A stretch of 64,000 nt of DNA. Origin: Occultella gossypii. Its GTDB lineage: Bacteria > Actinomycetota > Actinomycetes > Actinomycetales > Beutenbergiaceae. Shown piece after piece: positions 51,314 through 60,351 of this stretch; positions within the stretch are counted from its first letter, which is position 1; each line of letters opens with the position of its first letter. Under the pieces are notes generated by a model. That model saw nothing but the letters and a program-made list of their open reading frames with translations, was not told the DNA's origin and did not search any database. Location of the stretch: positions 1-64,000 of the forward strand of contig NZ_JAGSHT010000005.1 of the NCBI RefSeq assembly GCF_019947135.1. Reading direction: 5' to 3'. Both the position numbers and the translations under genes were made by a program.

Positions 51314-51735
51314 TCCGGCGCCGTCACCTGGGCGAGGCGGACCTGGTTACCGGACGGATCCCGGAAGCCGCAGTCGATGCCGTACGGCCGTGACTCCGGC
51401 TTGTCGGTGAACTCCACGCCGGCGGCGACCATCGCGTTGTAGTCGCGCTGGACGTCGTCGGTGACCAGGAAGACCGCGCCGGCCAGGCCCGACGTCACGA
51501 CCTTCTGGACCAGGGCGTGCTGCTCGTCCGTGACGACCGGCGCCGTCGGGATCGCCATCAGCGCGATCTCGACGTCCGGCTGGTCCCGCGGACCGACCGT
51601 GAGCCAGCGGAAGTTCGGTAGCTCGGGGAACGTCCAGTCCGAGCGGAGCTCGAAGCCGACCTTCGACGTCCAGAAGGCGAGGGCGACCTCCTGGTCGTGG
51701 ACCCACAGATTCACCGTTGCGATCGTGATGCTCAT
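51310..51735 (-). CDS. VOC-family (glyoxalase/bleomycin resistance) protein
   Basis: A 141-residue protein with the paired beta-alpha-beta units of the vicinal-oxygen-chelate fold: TIATVNLWVHDQEVALAFWTSKVGFELRSD at the start and GIDCGFRDPSGNQVRLAQV at the end. These small proteins bind toxins or act as lyases or isomerases. It is 9 bases downstream of the AraC gene and overlaps the DinB-like gene, suggesting a stress or drug-response unit. Confidence 0.85.
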   Translation of the reverse strand: MSITIATVNLWVHDQEVALAFWTSKVGFELRSDWTFPELPNFRWLTVGPRDQPDVEIALMAIPTAPVVTDEQHALVQKVVTSGLAGAVFLVTDDVQRDYNAMVAAGVEFTDKPESRPYGIDCGFRDPSGNQVRLAQVTAPE

Positions 51736-51744
51736 TCCTCGACG

Positions 51745-52176
51745 TTAGCGAGGCGGATCGGCGGGGTCTTCTCGAAACGTGCGGTGTACGGGCCGGGCCT
51801 CGCGGCGCACCACGCAGTTCGGCAGACCGAACGCGCGCGGCACGGCCATCGCCTCACGGTAGGCGGTCGGGGTGCGGCCGAACATCCGCGTGAAGCTGGT
51901 GGTGAAGCTGCCGACGCTGGCCAGTCCGACCTCCATGCAGACGTCGGCGACCCGGTGGTCGGTGTTGCGCAGCAGCGCGGCGGCCCGTTCCAGCCGGCGG
52001 GTGAGGAGGTGGCCGTGCGGTGAGACGCCGAACGCGTCCCGGAACGCGCGAGTGAAGTGGCCCGGGCTCAGCCCCGCCGCCGCGGCCATGTCCGCGACGC
52101 CGATCGGCTCGGCGTACGAGCGATCGGCGAGGTCCCTGGCGCGGAGCAGGTGACGCTCGACCGGCAGGCTGGTCAC
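51745..52176 (-). CDS. AraC-family regulator, short form
   Basis: A 143-residue protein that is almost only the double helix-turn-helix: IGVADMAAAAGLSPGHFTRAFRDAFGVSP and VCMEVGLASVGSFTTSFTRMFGRTPTAYR. The usual effector domain is absent, as in SoxS/MarA-like regulators. The start is GTG at 52176. It heads the AraC-VOC-DinB unit and probably regulates it. Confidence 0.87.
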   Translation of the reverse strand: MTSLPVERHLLRARDLADRSYAEPIGVADMAAAAGLSPGHFTRAFRDAFGVSPHGHLLTRRLERAAALLRNTDHRVADVCMEVGLASVGSFTTSFTRMFGRTPTAYREAMAVPRAFGLPNCVVRREARPVHRTFREDPADPPR

Positions 52177-52188
52177 CTGACCAGTGTG

Positions 52189-52557
52189 TCAGGCGGAGCC
52201 CGACTGGGCGCTCGCACGCAGCTGGGCGACGGTTGCCTCGGCACGGTACCCGGGCTCGACGCCGGTCAGCACCGCCAGCGCCGAACGTGAGTGCGCCGCC
52301 CGCAGGCCGAGGATCTCCTGGTACGCGGGGGAGGCGTACCAGCGGTGTGCGTCGTCCGGGCTAGGGAACTCGATCATGACGATGTTGCCGGGCACCGAGC
52401 CCTCGAGGACCTGCGGGAGCGTTCCGTGGACGAGCCATTGGCCGCCGAAGGGGGCGAACGTGGACTCGATGCGCGACATGTACTCGAGGATGTCCGGTCC
52501 GATCTCGACGTCTTCCAGATAGGCGATCGCAAAGCCGCGTGGGGTCTCGTTGGTCAT
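52189..52557 (-). CDS. DUF1330-family dimeric barrel protein
   Basis: A 122-residue protein of the dimeric alpha+beta-barrel superfamily. The DUF1330 landmarks are YLEDVEIGPDILEYMSRIES, GGQWLVHG, IVMIEFPSPDDAHRWYASPAYQEIL and LRAAHSRSALAVLTGV. ATG at 52557 fits the family start; an open frame continues to 52767 without similarity. The function is unknown. It lies upstream of the AraC unit on the same strand, 12 bases from the AraC start, and may be co-transcribed with it. Confidence 0.8.
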   Translation of the reverse strand: MTNETPRGFAIAYLEDVEIGPDILEYMSRIESTFAPFGGQWLVHGTLPQVLEGSVPGNIVMIEFPSPDDAHRWYASPAYQEILGLRAAHSRSALAVLTGVEPGYRAEATVAQLRASAQSGSA

Positions 52558-52678
52558 GCTGTGGAGTCTGTCCGCCTCGGCCCGAGGACGCACGCTCTTT
52601 TGGACCCGGCAGCTCGCTCTCCGCGCCGGCAGCGTCCACGCGGAGGCGGATGTCAGAGCACGCGCGCAGACTGTTGGT

Positions 52679-53656
52679 ATGGATCTCAACGAGGCACGCG
52701 AGCTCAAGAGGCAGGTGATCGCGTCCGCGAGCGAGCGTCTGGCCGGCGGGGTCGGGGCCGCGGCCACACCCGAATTGGTGCCGTTCGCCGTCGGGATCGC
52801 ACCTCGGGGCGGGGCCGGCTTCGGCGTGGCGGTGCGTTACGACCACGGTGACGAGCGGACCACCGAGATGGCGCACGCGCTGACGGATGAGTTCGGTCCC
52901 GACGCTGACGTTCGGCCGGTCGGGCGCGTGCGGGCACTCGCCGGTGGGCCGATCGTGCCGACCGCGCTGACCGTGGGGGAGACGGGACGGGTGCGCCCGC
53001 TGCGGCCGGGGATCTCGGTAGCGCACGTCGCGGTGACCGCGGGTACCCTCGGCGGGTTCGTCACCCTGCCCGACGGCGTCGCGCATGTTCTCTCCAACTA
53101 TCACGTCCTTGTGGGGTCGCCGTCGGGGCAGCTCGGCGACGCCGTGCTGCAGCCGGGCCCGGCTGACGGCGGGCAGGACCCGCAGGACCGGATCGGCTCA
53201 CTGGCCGCCATGGTGCCGTTGTCACCCGGGCGGCCGGCGACGGTGGACGCAGCCCTCGCCTCGCTCGAGGACGTCGAGTTCGATGCCACCTACCCGGCCG
53301 GGACCCTCACCGGCACGGCGGTCGCGGAGGGAGACGAGGCGGTCCAGAAGATCGGGCGCACCACCGGCATCACCGACGGACGGGTGAGTGCCATCGAGTT
53401 GGACGGGCTCGTCATCTCCTACGGCGAGGGCCTTGGCGAGCTGCGCTTCGACGACCAGATCGAGGTCGAGTCCACCGGGGACGGACCCTTCTCCCAGGGC
53501 GGCGACAGCGGGTCGCTGGTGTACCTCGTGGACGATGTGCGCGCCGTCGGGCTGCTCTTCGCGGGCAGCGAGACAGGTGGCCCGAACGGCACCGGGCTGA
53601 CCTACCTCAACCCGATCGAGACGGTGCTGGCGGCGCTCGACGCGACGCTGGTGTGA
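52679..53656 (+). CDS. Trypsin-like serine protease-fold protein
   Basis: A 325-residue protein with a likely triad: H142 in LSNYHVLV, D190 in PATVDAALASL and S277 in QGGDSGSLVY. The oxyanion GGDSG and the GFVTLPDG strand before the histidine are clear. No signal peptide is seen, so it may act inside the cell, like the Nal1-type trypsin group. The N-terminal 100 residues form a separate alpha/beta region. ATG at 52679 has no ribosome site upstream and may be read from a leaderless transcript; the in-frame start at 52550 is weak. A small protein follows 7 bases later. Confidence 0.78.
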   Translation: MDLNEARELKRQVIASASERLAGGVGAAATPELVPFAVGIAPRGGAGFGVAVRYDHGDERTTEMAHALTDEFGPDADVRPVGRVRALAGGPIVPTALTVGETGRVRPLRPGISVAHVAVTAGTLGGFVTLPDGVAHVLSNYHVLVGSPSGQLGDAVLQPGPADGGQDPQDRIGSLAAMVPLSPGRPATVDAALASLEDVEFDATYPAGTLTGTAVAEGDEAVQKIGRTTGITDGRVSAIELDGLVISYGEGLGELRFDDQIEVESTGDGPFSQGGDSGSLVYLVDDVRAVGLLFAGSETGGPNGTGLTYLNPIETVLAALDATLV

Positions 53657-53663
53657 GCAGGCG

Positions 53664-53882
53664 ATGAGCGACCTGGCCCAGGCGCGAGCGGCCAAGGAAC
53701 ACCTGGCCGCGGAGGTCGGCGAGCGGGACGGCGTGGTCGGCATCGGCTTGGAACGACTGCCGGACGGCTACGGCGTCCGGGTGAACGTGCGCGACGCGCA
53801 CGCGGCCGAACAGGTTCCGGCGACAGTCGACGGCGTGGACGTGCGCATCGTCGTCGTCGGCACCATCCGTGCCGAGGGCTGA
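53664..53882 (+). CDS. Small partner protein of the protease
   Basis: A 72-residue protein: SDLAQARAAKEHLAAEVGER, GVVGIGLERLPDGYGVRVNV and VDGVDVRIVVVGTIRAEG. It reads like a one-domain alpha-beta unit, similar in style to the N-terminal region of the preceding protease (GFGVAVRYD, RVRALAG). It lies 7 bases after the protease stop, so the two are co-translated. An inhibitor, chaperone or pro-domain role is possible but not shown. Confidence 0.68.
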   Translation: MSDLAQARAAKEHLAAEVGERDGVVGIGLERLPDGYGVRVNVRDAHAAEQVPATVDGVDVRIVVVGTIRAEG

Positions 53883-53921
53883 GCCCGGTCGGCGGAACAT
53901 CCCCGCGTGGAACAGCGGCGG

Positions 53922-55205
53922 TCAACCGCTCAGGACACCAGGCTTGACCAGCCATCGTTCCGTGTCGGCGAGCGCCTCTTCGAGGATGCTGAGCGCGCCA
54001 CCGCGCATGGCGGCATGGGACGACGTGATCGATGCCTCGAGCCGCGGTCGCACGACGTGGCCTGCCGGGAGACGCTGCCGTAGTGCCGCGTCGACCTGCT
54101 CGCCGACGAACGGCAGGATGGCGGCGAGGGTGTCGCCGAAGACGACGACTGGGGTGCTGACCAGTGTCATCATCGTCGCGACCACTTCGCCGAGGGCCGC
54201 GCCGGCGTCGGCGAGCGCCGTGTGGAGGGCGGGTTCGGTCCCGGCGTGGGCGATGTCGGTGAGCCTGTCGATGGTTGTCGTCGTCGGGAGCCCGGCGCGC
54301 CGGAGCAGCGCACGTCGTCCGACGTATTCGTCGAGGGGGTGCCGCTCGAGCGCCCGTCCACCGACGACGGTGCCTCCGACGGGGATCCAGCCGACGTTTC
54401 CGTCCCAGCCCTTCGCGTCGGTGACGAGCTGCCCGTCGACGATGATCGAGGACCCGATGCTGTTGTCGCCCGACACCCACGCGAATGAGCCGCCACCCTG
54501 AGAGGTCTCCCGGTAGCGGCTCTCGGCGAGCGCCGACATCGGGCCGACCGAGCCGAGCCGGAGCGGTCGTGCGCCCAGCCGAGAGTCCTCGCCCAGACGA
54601 CCGAGGATGTCGACGTCGTGCCAGCCGAGGTTGCGTGCCACGACGATCGTTCCCTTGTTGACCGCGCCGGGCAGGGACACGTGCGAGCCCACATGCCAGC
54701 GCCCGCGAGCCGGCGGACCAGTCAGCAGTTCTTCGGCGAGCGTCATCAGTTCGGCGAGCACCGCGCACGGGTCGCTGGCGAAGTAGTCGCCGTCGACGAC
54801 GCGCTCGGCCACCACGTTCCCGGCCAGGTCCACCAGACACCCGCCGAGGCTCGTCGTGTTGACCTCGAGCCCGAGCGCGACGTGCGTACCGGCCGCGGGA
54901 GCGAGCGGCCGCACCGGCCGTCCCGCGCCCCGCGTCGGCACCCGCTCTCGCTCCTCCACCACGGCAGCGGTGAGCAGCACCTCGACCAGGCGCGACACCG
55001 TGGCCCGCGTCAGCCCGCTCGTGTCGACGATCTGCGCGCGCGACACCGGCTCATCGGCCGTGAAGATGTGCGAGGCGACGAGCGCGAGGTTGGAGTGCCG
55101 CAGGCTCTGCTGCCGGACCGGTTGGCGCAGCAGGCCGGCGCCCCCGATCCGGGGTCGCTCGGGGTGGACCGCCGGCTCGGACCCCGCCCCGGCCCGAGCG
55201 CTCAC
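53922..55205 (-). CDS. ROK-family transcriptional regulator
   Basis: A 427-residue protein with an N-terminal winged helix (SNLALVASHIFTADEPVSRAQIVDTSGLTRATVSRLVEVLL, residues about 38-80) and a ROK sugar-sensor domain. The ROK zinc motif (C-x-C-G-x2-G-C) is missing: at that place it reads WIPVGGTVVGGRALERHPLDEY. The phosphate-binding aspartate of ROK kinases appears as glutamate in LGLEVNTTSLGG. It is thus a non-kinase sensor or a repressor with an altered effector site. GTG at 55205 lies 18 bases after the oxidoreductase gene, ending the nine-gene sugar operon. Confidence 0.87.
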   Translation of the reverse strand: MSARAGAGSEPAVHPERPRIGGAGLLRQPVRQQSLRHSNLALVASHIFTADEPVSRAQIVDTSGLTRATVSRLVEVLLTAAVVEERERVPTRGAGRPVRPLAPAAGTHVALGLEVNTTSLGGCLVDLAGNVVAERVVDGDYFASDPCAVLAELMTLAEELLTGPPARGRWHVGSHVSLPGAVNKGTIVVARNLGWHDVDILGRLGEDSRLGARPLRLGSVGPMSALAESRYRETSQGGGSFAWVSGDNSIGSSIIVDGQLVTDAKGWDGNVGWIPVGGTVVGGRALERHPLDEYVGRRALLRRAGLPTTTTIDRLTDIAHAGTEPALHTALADAGAALGEVVATMMTLVSTPVVVFGDTLAAILPFVGEQVDAALRQRLPAGHVVRPRLEASITSSHAAMRGGALSILEEALADTERWLVKPGVLSG

Positions 55206-55223
55206 GGCAGGCGTGTTCGCTGC

Positions 55224-56315
55224 CTAGAACCGAGGCAGCGCGAGGGTCGCGCCGCCCTGCATCGCCGACTCGTGGGCCAGCAGGCCGACCGACGTCCAGT
55301 TCGCCGCCGTTCGAGCGTCGACCGACGGTGCCCGTCCCTCAACCAGGCTCCGCACGAACTCGTGGACGAGGTGCGGGTGTGAGCCGCCATGGCCGCTGCC
55401 TTGCGCGAACGAGAGGTGCGCATTCTCGGCATCGTATACACCGCGCGTGGTGTACGCCCGGATCTCGTCGGGCAGGAGGTGGGCGTAGTCCGGCACGGTC
55501 AGCGCGGACGCCTCCTCCCCGCGGAAGAGCACCGGCTCGCTCGCCTCGGTCTGGGCCCACTCGAACGACGCGAGCGAGCCGTACACATCGAAGCTCTCCA
55601 CGTATTCGCGGGCCGTCGCGAACAGTGACCGGCTCGCCTCGGCGGCGAGGTCGCTGTCCCGGACGGTGATGTGCGCGCTCTCGACCGCGAACGGTGACCC
55701 GTACCGGCCCTGCAGGTCATCCGGGATCCGTCCGGACCCGACGCACGTCACCGTGTCCGCGGGTGCGCCGGCCAGGGCCAGCAGGGGCCCGACGGCGTGC
55801 GTGGCGTAGTGCATCGGTGGCAGGCCCTCCCAGTAGTCCGGCCAGCCCGTCATATCCTGGTGGTGCGCCCCTCGCAGGAACTGCAGGCGCCCGAGTTCGC
55901 CATCGCGATAGAGCTGCTGGACGTGCAGGAACTCGCGCGAGTAGACGACGGTCTCCATCATCATGTAGCTCCGCCTGCTCGCGTCGGCGGCGGCGACCAC
56001 CCGGGCGCAGTCCTCCACCGCGGTCGCCATGGGGACCGTACAGGCCACGTGCTTGCCGGCCTCCAGCGCGGCCACCGACTGATCGGCGTGCAGGGGGATG
56101 GGCGTGTTGAGATGGACGGCGTCGATCTCCTCATCGCGCAGCAGCTCCTCGTAGGAGGTGTACCGCCGCTCGACGCCGAAGGCATCCCCGATCGCGTCGA
56201 GCTTGCCCTGGTCACGCTGGCAGATCGCGACGAGTTCGGCGTCGGGGTGCGCCTGGTAGATCGGGATGAACTCGGCGCCGAACCCGAGCCCGACCAGCGC
56301 GACACGAAGCGTCAT
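55224..56315 (-). CDS. Gfo/Idh/MocA-family oxidoreductase (first of three)
   Basis: A 363-residue NAD(P)-dependent dehydrogenase. The Rossmann start LRVALVGLGFGAEFIPIYQAHP, the AVHLNTPIPLHADQSVAALEAGKHVACTVPMA segment (usual EKP replaced by TVP) and a C-terminal beta-sheet domain are visible. Loss of the catalytic lysine in the EKP motif suggests altered chemistry or a non-oxidative role. It lies 40 bases after the SDR gene in the sugar operon. Confidence 0.86.
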   Translation of the reverse strand: MTLRVALVGLGFGAEFIPIYQAHPDAELVAICQRDQGKLDAIGDAFGVERRYTSYEELLRDEEIDAVHLNTPIPLHADQSVAALEAGKHVACTVPMATAVEDCARVVAAADASRRSYMMMETVVYSREFLHVQQLYRDGELGRLQFLRGAHHQDMTGWPDYWEGLPPMHYATHAVGPLLALAGAPADTVTCVGSGRIPDDLQGRYGSPFAVESAHITVRDSDLAAEASRSLFATAREYVESFDVYGSLASFEWAQTEASEPVLFRGEEASALTVPDYAHLLPDEIRAYTTRGVYDAENAHLSFAQGSGHGGSHPHLVHEFVRSLVEGRAPSVDARTAANWTSVGLLAHESAMQGGATLALPRF

Positions 56316-56355
56316 GGGATGCCCCCGAGTGCCGCCGTCGACGAACCGGAGTCGC

Positions 56356-57141
56356 TCATCCGAGCCTGCCGGAGAGCGCAGCGAGCCCGCCGTCGACCGA
56401 CAGGCATGCTCCGGTGATGTAGGAGGCGTGGTCGCTCGCGAGGAACGCGACCGCGTGGGCGATCTCCTCGGGCCTGCCCTGACGGCGCAGCACGCCCGGA
56501 CCGCCCTCGTGGGGCTCGGTGATGGTCGGGTCGATCTCGCGGCCGGCCTCGGCTGCGCGGTCCTTGTGGAAGTCGGTCAGCGTCGGCCCCGGCAGGATGG
56601 CGTTGACCCGGATGCCCTCGTCGGCATGGTCGCAGGCGAGCGAGCGGGTGAGGCCCAGCACGCCCGCCTTGGTCGCGTCGTACTGCGCCATTCCCGGTCG
56701 CCCGACGATCCCGTTCGCCGACGAGATGTTCACGATCGACGCACCGCGACCGGCCATCAGCGGGATGAGGTGCTTGCAGGTCAGCCCCGGGCCGATCAGG
56801 TTGACGTCGGTGATGAACTTCCAGGACTCGAGGGTGGCCTCGGTCACCGGCCCGTAGACCCGCGCCGCCGCGTTGTTGACGAGGACGTCGACCCCGCCGA
56901 ACCGGTCCCGGCACAGCGTCGCCAGCGCGATCGCGTCCTCCTCCGACGCGATGTCGAGCTGGATTGCGGCCGCGTCCGGCGCGCCGAGTTCGAGCGCGGC
57001 CGCGCGCGCCTGCTCCGCGCGCTCGGCGTCATAGTCGGCGACGACGACGATCGCTCCTTCGGCGGCCAGGATGTTGACGGTCTGTCGGCCGATGCCGGCG
57101 CCGCCACCGGTGACGACGGCGACCTTGTTGCTGAAGCGCAT
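56356..57141 (-). CDS. Short-chain dehydrogenase/reductase
   Basis: A 261-residue SDR. The cofactor motif is VVTGGGAGIGRQTV, with NNAA, catalytic serine in IVNISSANG and the YDATK pair. ATG at 57141 has AAGGAG upstream. It probably oxidises or reduces a sugar or polyol in step with the Gfo/Idh/MocA enzymes. It lies 36 bases after the receptor gene. Confidence 0.9.
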   Translation of the reverse strand: MRFSNKVAVVTGGGAGIGRQTVNILAAEGAIVVVADYDAERAEQARAAALELGAPDAAAIQLDIASEEDAIALATLCRDRFGGVDVLVNNAAARVYGPVTEATLESWKFITDVNLIGPGLTCKHLIPLMAGRGASIVNISSANGIVGRPGMAQYDATKAGVLGLTRSLACDHADEGIRVNAILPGPTLTDFHKDRAAEAGREIDPTITEPHEGGPGVLRRQGRPEEIAHAVAFLASDHASYITGACLSVDGGLAALSGRLG

Positions 57142-57177
57142 GTTTCTCCTTGTGGATTGGTGGTGCTGGGTGTGAGG

Positions 57178-58494
57178 TCAGGCGAGCGTCGAGGCGGCCT
57201 GGTCGAAGAAGCTGTCGACCGCCGTCGGGATGTCGGTCTGACCGAAGCGGACCTCCTCGGCGATACGGCCGAGGAGTTGGTAGACGTCACGGCCGGAGCG
57301 CGGTGTCAGGTAGTCCATCGGCGAGCCGATCTCGGTGATGAGCGCGAGGTACTCCGACGGTGTCCGCAGGCCCGAGGGGTCGGGCTCGTCCTCGACCAGG
57401 GCCGCGGCCTCCGGGCTCGGCGGCACGCCGCGCGAGTTGCCGATGACCTCCACCGCTTCCGGGTCGTTGATCCAGAAGTTGAGGAACCGCGCGCACTCGG
57501 TCGGGTACGGCGTGCCGGCCCAGGCGCTCATGAAGAGGTTCGGCCGCACGAAGTTCGCCGGCTTGGAGCCGCCCGCGGTGTCGGGCATCGGCAACGCCTG
57601 GATCGACGACTCCATCAACGCTCGGACACCGGTGAGCTCGCTCGTCGTCGTGAAGTAGAGCGGCGCGCGGCCACCCACGAGCGGACTGGTCTCGTGGCTG
57701 AGGTTCTCGGCCTCGATGTCGGGGGTGACGCAGCCGCCGTCGGCACGCATCGTCGCCCACCACTCCCAGAACTCGGCGAGGTCCTCCTTCTCGAAACCGA
57801 GCGTGACCGGGCTGTCCTCGGCGTTGAAGAACCGCTTGCCGCGGCCGCGTACCCAGGGCTCGAGCAGCTCGTAGCGCCCGGAGCCGTCGGACATGCCGTA
57901 CAGGTCCCCGCCACCTCCCTCGCGGATCGTCAGGGCGAGCTCGGCCAGGTCGTCCCAGGTCCAGCCCTCCTCGGGCAGTGACAGTCCGAGTTCCTCGACC
58001 TGGTCGCGATCGGCCAGCACCGTGAAGCCGTCGGTGCTGATCGGGACGCCGGCGCGGATGCCGTCGATCACGCCATAGGACTGCAGATCCGTGTTCCAGG
58101 TGCTGGTGTCGATGACGTCGCCGATGTACTCCTCGAGATCGAGCAGCGCACCGCGCTGCGCGTAGTCGACGATCATCTGGTTCGACATCTGCATCGCGTC
58201 CGGGCCGTTGTCGCCCGCGATCTGGGTCGCCATCCGGTCCCAGAAGTCATCCCAGGACGCGTTCTCGCCGGTGATGGTGACGTTCTCCGACCGGCTGTTG
58301 TAGAGCTCGATCGCCTCGGTGGTGGTGCGGTTCATCTCCTCATGCCCCCACCAGGCGAAGCGCATGTCCTTGGGTGCGTCGTCGTCCTCGGGGCCGGTGT
58401 TGCCGCCGCCTTGCCCGCAGGCGGCGGTGGCGCCGATCGCGGCGGCGCCGAACGCAACGCCGGTGGAGCGGAGCAGGAGTCTTCTGCTGATCAT
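57178..58494 (-). CDS. CUT1 sugar ABC substrate-binding protein with Tat-like lipoprotein signal
   Basis: A 438-residue receptor. The N-terminus MISRRLLLRSTGVAFGAAAI has a twin-arginine-like start and ends in lipobox TAAC near residue 26. The mature start KDMRFAWWGHEEMNRTTTEAIELYN is typical of CUT1 receptors. ATG at 58494 has GAGAGG upstream; the longer open frame lies in the neighbouring gene. The receptor is unusually placed in mid-operon, well downstream of its two permeases. Confidence 0.9.
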   Translation of the reverse strand: MISRRLLLRSTGVAFGAAAIGATAACGQGGGNTGPEDDDAPKDMRFAWWGHEEMNRTTTEAIELYNSRSENVTITGENASWDDFWDRMATQIAGDNGPDAMQMSNQMIVDYAQRGALLDLEEYIGDVIDTSTWNTDLQSYGVIDGIRAGVPISTDGFTVLADRDQVEELGLSLPEEGWTWDDLAELALTIREGGGGDLYGMSDGSGRYELLEPWVRGRGKRFFNAEDSPVTLGFEKEDLAEFWEWWATMRADGGCVTPDIEAENLSHETSPLVGGRAPLYFTTTSELTGVRALMESSIQALPMPDTAGGSKPANFVRPNLFMSAWAGTPYPTECARFLNFWINDPEAVEVIGNSRGVPPSPEAAALVEDEPDPSGLRTPSEYLALITEIGSPMDYLTPRSGRDVYQLLGRIAEEVRFGQTDIPTAVDSFFDQAASTLA

Positions 58495-58573
58495 GGTCGT
58501 TCCTCTCGGAAGGTCGCGTCGTCGCGACCTGGTCGGGTGATGCGGGGGTGGTGTTGTGCCGCCGGCGATCAGG

Positions 58574-59638
58574 TCATCGGGCGACGGCTGAGGCGGACGT
58601 GGGGTGGACCGCTGGGGTGGTCCCAGGGAGATCGCAGGCGGCCAGGACCGCCTCGATGACGGCGAGCGTGCGGGCGCCGTCGGCGACGTCGACCGGGCTC
58701 GGGGCGGTGCCATGCACGGAGTCGATGAATGCCGTCATCCCGCGCCGCATCAGCTCGACGTTCTCGGCGGCCATGCATGCCGCGATGGCGTCTGCGTCGT
58801 CGGGCGCCACGGGGGAGATCACGTCCGGGACGTGTGTCCCGGTGCCGAGAGCCGTGCGGGCAGGGGTGACATGGAAGCGGAGGGTGGCAGCGTCGCCGAA
58901 GAGCTCGCCGCCCCAGCCGGTGTTCCATGGGTCGGCTTCGTGAGCGGTGAAGTCGATGGTGACGACGGTCTCGCCGATCCGCATCGTCGCGGCGAGCGCG
59001 TCCTCACCCGGACTGCTGGTGCCGGGTCGACGGACGCGGGTGGCGCGGATGTCGCTGGGCTCACCGAGCAGGTGCCGGATGACGTCGACCATGTGGCAGC
59101 CCGCCTCCATGAACGGCGTGACCACGTTGGTGCCGTCGGCGAACCAGTGCGCCATCGAGCGCCACGCCTGATGGGGGATCGCGGAGTGGAACCGAGCCAG
59201 GTAGAGCGCTCCGAGCGTGCCATCGGCGAGCGTCCGCGCGGTGCGCTCGACGGAGTCGGAGTAGCGGGCGAAATAGCCCATCTGGCTGACGAGACCGGCT
59301 TCCTGCGCACGCGCCCCGACCTCGGCGAGTTCGGCCGCGGTCCGTGCGCCCGTTTTCTCGACGAAGACCGGCAGACCGGCGTCGATAGCGGCAAGCGCAT
59401 ACGGGACCGCCTCGTCGTTGCGGCCGTCGACGACGACGGCGTCTACCTCGCGGAGAGCGCGGGTCATGGACGCCACGGCGGTGGCGTCATACCGGGCCGC
59501 GAAGGTGCGTCCGGCGTCGGGGTCCGCGTCATGGACGGCGGTGATCGTCGTGCGCGGGTCGGCGCGGGCGGCGTCGGCCCAGGCGGCGGCGTGGGGATGG
59601 GTCACGCCGAGGAACGCCAGGCGGATGGGGGTGGTCAC
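58574..59638 (-). CDS. Gfo/Idh/MocA-family oxidoreductase (second of three)
   Basis: A 354-residue protein. It opens RLAFLGVTHPHAAAWADAA, an atypical Rossmann loop (GVTHPHAAA instead of GxGxxG), followed by AIDAGLPVFVEKTGARTAAEL with EKT in place of EKP. A substrate histidine region appears at FMEAGCHMVDVIRHLLGEP. Cofactor binding may be weak or different. GTG at 59638 overlaps the DUF624 stop; 79 bases separate it from the receptor gene downstream. Confidence 0.84.
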   Translation of the reverse strand: MTTPIRLAFLGVTHPHAAAWADAARADPRTTITAVHDADPDAGRTFAARYDATAVASMTRALREVDAVVVDGRNDEAVPYALAAIDAGLPVFVEKTGARTAAELAEVGARAQEAGLVSQMGYFARYSDSVERTARTLADGTLGALYLARFHSAIPHQAWRSMAHWFADGTNVVTPFMEAGCHMVDVIRHLLGEPSDIRATRVRRPGTSSPGEDALAATMRIGETVVTIDFTAHEADPWNTGWGGELFGDAATLRFHVTPARTALGTGTHVPDVISPVAPDDADAIAACMAAENVELMRRGMTAFIDSVHGTAPSPVDVADGARTLAVIEAVLAACDLPGTTPAVHPTSASAVAR

Positions 59639-60351
59639 GGATTCACCTCTCGGGAGGGCGGGATGGGCGTGGGGTCGGCGAGCCGGCCGGCGAGCAGGAC
59701 GAGTGCGGGGCTGAAGAGCGCGGCGAGGAGCGGACTGATCAGTACGAGCCCGATACCGACGACCGCGGCGAGCGCGACCGCCACGTGCCAGCGGCCGAAG
59801 CTCAGGGCCCGGGTGGTTGCGCGGCGGATCAGGGCGGCTCGGGTGAGCATGGGTTCGTCCGCGAGTTCGCGGACGCAGGCGGCGGTCCACCAGCCACCGA
59901 GCGCGACGGCGGCCAGATTGACGGCGACGAGCGCGGCGGCGAGGTTGCTCGGCCGCTGTCCGAGGAAGAGGAGGTTGGTTGCCGCTGCGACGAGACCGAG
60001 TGCGACGGCGGCGCTGATCGGCCAGGAGGCCAACGCCGTTCGTCGAACGAGCGTGAGCGTGTCTTGGACCGGGCGGACCGGGCGACCGGCGCGGTCCTCG
60101 GCGAGCAGGCGCGACCCGGCGGCGAGGCCGGGTAGCAGCGTGACCACGCCGGCTGCGAGCGTCAGAACGGTCATGCTGACCGCAGCGAGCAGCGCAACGG
60201 TCCGGGCGCCGTCGAGCAGCCGCTCGCCGAACGGCGTGCGGGCGACGGCGGGACGGGCGGAGCGCCGCCGGCGGCGCGCGACCGTCGGCTCCGGTCTGCC
60301 ACCGGTGGACCCCCGGAGCAGGTCTGCGACGGTTGCTTCACGCCAGTTCAA
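59635..60351 (-). CDS. DUF624 (YesL-like) membrane protein
   Basis: A 238-residue protein with about five hydrophobic segments. DUF624 proteins are commonly found beside CUT1 sugar importers and may aid their assembly or regulation. Landmarks are VVTLLPGLAAGSRLLAEDR near residue 65 and FGRWHVAVALAAVVGIGLVLI near 178. I chose TTG at 60351, which overlaps the upstream gene end and has AGGGG upstream; no ATG or GTG fits as well. The overlap on both sides couples it to the oxidoreductase genes. Confidence 0.72.
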   Translation of the reverse strand: MNWREATVADLLRGSTGGRPEPTVARRRRRSARPAVARTPFGERLLDGARTVALLAAVSMTVLTLAAGVVTLLPGLAAGSRLLAEDRAGRPVRPVQDTLTLVRRTALASWPISAAVALGLVAAATNLLFLGQRPSNLAAALVAVNLAAVALGGWWTAACVRELADEPMLTRAALIRRATTRALSFGRWHVAVALAAVVGIGLVLISPLLAALFSPALVLLAGRLADPTPIPPSREVNP

